Source: Oscillospiraceae bacterium (GTDB lineage Bacteria; Bacillota; Clostridia; Oscillospirales; Ruminococcaceae). From it: a stretch of DNA of 6,238 nucleotides. The position numbers and the translations under genes were made by a program. The stretch lies in NCBI GenBank assembly GCA_014796735.1, contig JAAVIG010000204.1, forward strand, positions 1-6,238, given 5' to 3'. Each line of letters begins with the position of its first letter. Within the stretch, counting starts at the first letter, position 1. Positions 5,507 to 6,238 of the stretch are shown here, in pieces. The notes beneath the pieces are model-generated. The model ran no database searches, was not told where the DNA came from, and worked only from the letters and a program-made list of their open reading frames with translations.

Positions 5507-6238
5507 TCAGTCATACTTATAAATAATACTTCTTCTGATTTTTCTGAAAATAGGCGGTACGATCAAAATCAGTATAAACAGCACTATTGCTCCCGCAATA
5601 AGAATAATAATGGTGACAAAGCTGTCGGGATCGCCATCTATAGGATCTCCGCTTATACTGCTGTTGCCGTCGGGACGAATTACGGCCGGAGGCGGTGTTG
5701 TGGTGGAAGTGGTAGTATTTTCCGTTACCGCGGATGTTTCAACGGGGACTACATCGGATTCAATAGGCGGTTCGGTGTAAGGGGTGGTTTCCGGCGGATC
5801 CGTAACGGGATCGGTAATTACAGCGGTTGTAGTCGTTGTAGCTTCCGTAGTCGCTTCGGTAGTGGTGTTCGTATCCAAAGAGATCTGAGGCTCTTCCTCT
5901 GTGGTCGTTTCCTCCGTAGAGGTATCCTCTGTTACGGAGGATTCTTCGGGAGGCACGGTTTCGGTAGGTTCCGTGTCAGAGGGAGCGGTATCGGAGGTAT
6001 CGCTGCTTACGGGATCGGGGTTAAAAGGGTCTATAAATTCCTCATCGGTGTCCGTTGCAGCATCGGTATCTGTTGTAATATCGGTATCCGCCGTAACGGG
6101 CAGATCGTCCTGTGAGCTTTCCGAGGGAGCGATACTCTCCTCTTGTGAGAGCGTATCATCGGTATCTGCCGGCATTTCGCCGTCCTCCGCGAAAGCGCTC
6201 AAGGGCATTAAAACCGCCATGACGGCCGCCGTTATATA
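5507..6238 (-). CDS. Acidic Thr-rich surface protein with signal peptide and C-terminal membrane anchor (5' partial)
   Basis: The frame is open to the window edge, so the true start lies outside; numbering here is from the internal ATG at 6218-6220. The visible N-terminus (YITAAV, then MAVLMPLSAFA) is the hydrophobic core of a signal peptide with an AFA cleavage site after residue 11. A basic n-region is expected just beyond the edge. Residues 12-181 are low-complexity Thr, Ser, Glu, Asp and Pro with no Lys, Arg or His. A hexapeptide repeat lies at 44-61 and Thr runs lie around 117-132 and 166-175. A single hydrophobic span (about 203-221) is followed by a basic tail, FRKIRRSIIYKYD, giving a type I membrane protein with the acidic part outside. 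No LPXTG motif and no folded domain are visible. It could be a wall-spanning stalk or a glycosylated, mucin-like surface protein; that is inference. No specific family was recognised. Confidence 0.85.
   Translation of the reverse strand, partial: YITAAVMAVLMPLSAFAEDGEMPADTDDTLSQEESIAPSESSQDDLPVTADTDITTDTDAATDTDEEFIDPFNPDPVSSDTSDTAPSDTEPTETVPPEESSVTEDTSTEETTTEEEPQISLDTNTTTEATTEATTTTTAVITDPVTDPPETTPYTEPPIESDVVPVETSAVTENTTTSTTTPPPAVIRPDGNSSISGDPIDGDPDSFVTIIILIAGAIVLFILILIVPPIFRKIRRSIIYKYD
6038..6091 (-). repeat. Three 18-base tandem units encoding a hexapeptide repeat
   Basis: On the minus strand this stretch encodes ADTDIT, TDTDAA and TDTDEE in tandem. At DNA level ATCGG recurs on the plus strand at 6044, 6062 and 6080, exactly 18 bases apart. 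The units differ at several third positions, so they are not a recent expansion. They lie in the acidic extracellular part of the surface protein. Confidence 0.65.

Overview
The window looks like ordinary chromosomal DNA from a low-to-mid GC Gram-positive anaerobe of the class Clostridia, most likely an Oscillospirales/Ruminococcus-type gut bacterium. This is inference from family resemblance. It rests on a short clostridial-type Orn/Lys/Arg decarboxylase, the neighbouring pair rsmD-coaD (typical of Bacillota), purine-rich AAAGGA/AGGAG ribosome binding sites, and a Thr/Glu/Asp-rich surface protein of a kind common in ruminococci. No rRNA, tRNA, CRISPR array, transposase, phage gene or plasmid gene was seen.

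Layout. From 145 to 1431 a complete gene encodes a PLP-dependent basic amino acid decarboxylase-like enzyme, followed by a possible terminator. A 409-base gap (1432-1840) then holds a hairpin at 1490-1503 and a 101-base GC-rich element (1611-1711) with inverted ends, two strong internal hairpins and an 8-base direct repeat. Next comes a good sigma-A-type promoter (1766-1794) that reads into uvrC (1841-3664), rsmD (3682-4275, TTG start) and coaD (4343-4843). These three lie on one strand with gaps of 17 and 67 bases and are probably co-transcribed. After a weak terminator and a 20-base near-perfect inverted repeat beside a possible promoter comes a small coiled-coil protein gene (4967-5413) of unknown role. 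A minus-strand gene converges on it from the right edge (5507-6238, 5' end outside the window) and encodes a signal-peptide-bearing, very acidic Thr-rich protein with one C-terminal membrane anchor. A 15-bp perfect stem (5461-5503) separates the two convergent genes and probably terminates both.

How the genes work together. uvrC (nucleotide excision repair), rsmD (16S rRNA methylation) and coaD (coenzyme A synthesis) are housekeeping genes sharing a transcript rather than a pathway. The decarboxylase would belong to polyamine or basic amino acid metabolism. The coiled-coil protein and the acidic surface protein are the two products without a known function.

I found no convincing new biological system. 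The items most worth a second look are the 101-base hairpin element, the inverted repeat upstream of the coiled-coil gene, the coiled-coil gene itself and the acidic anchored protein.
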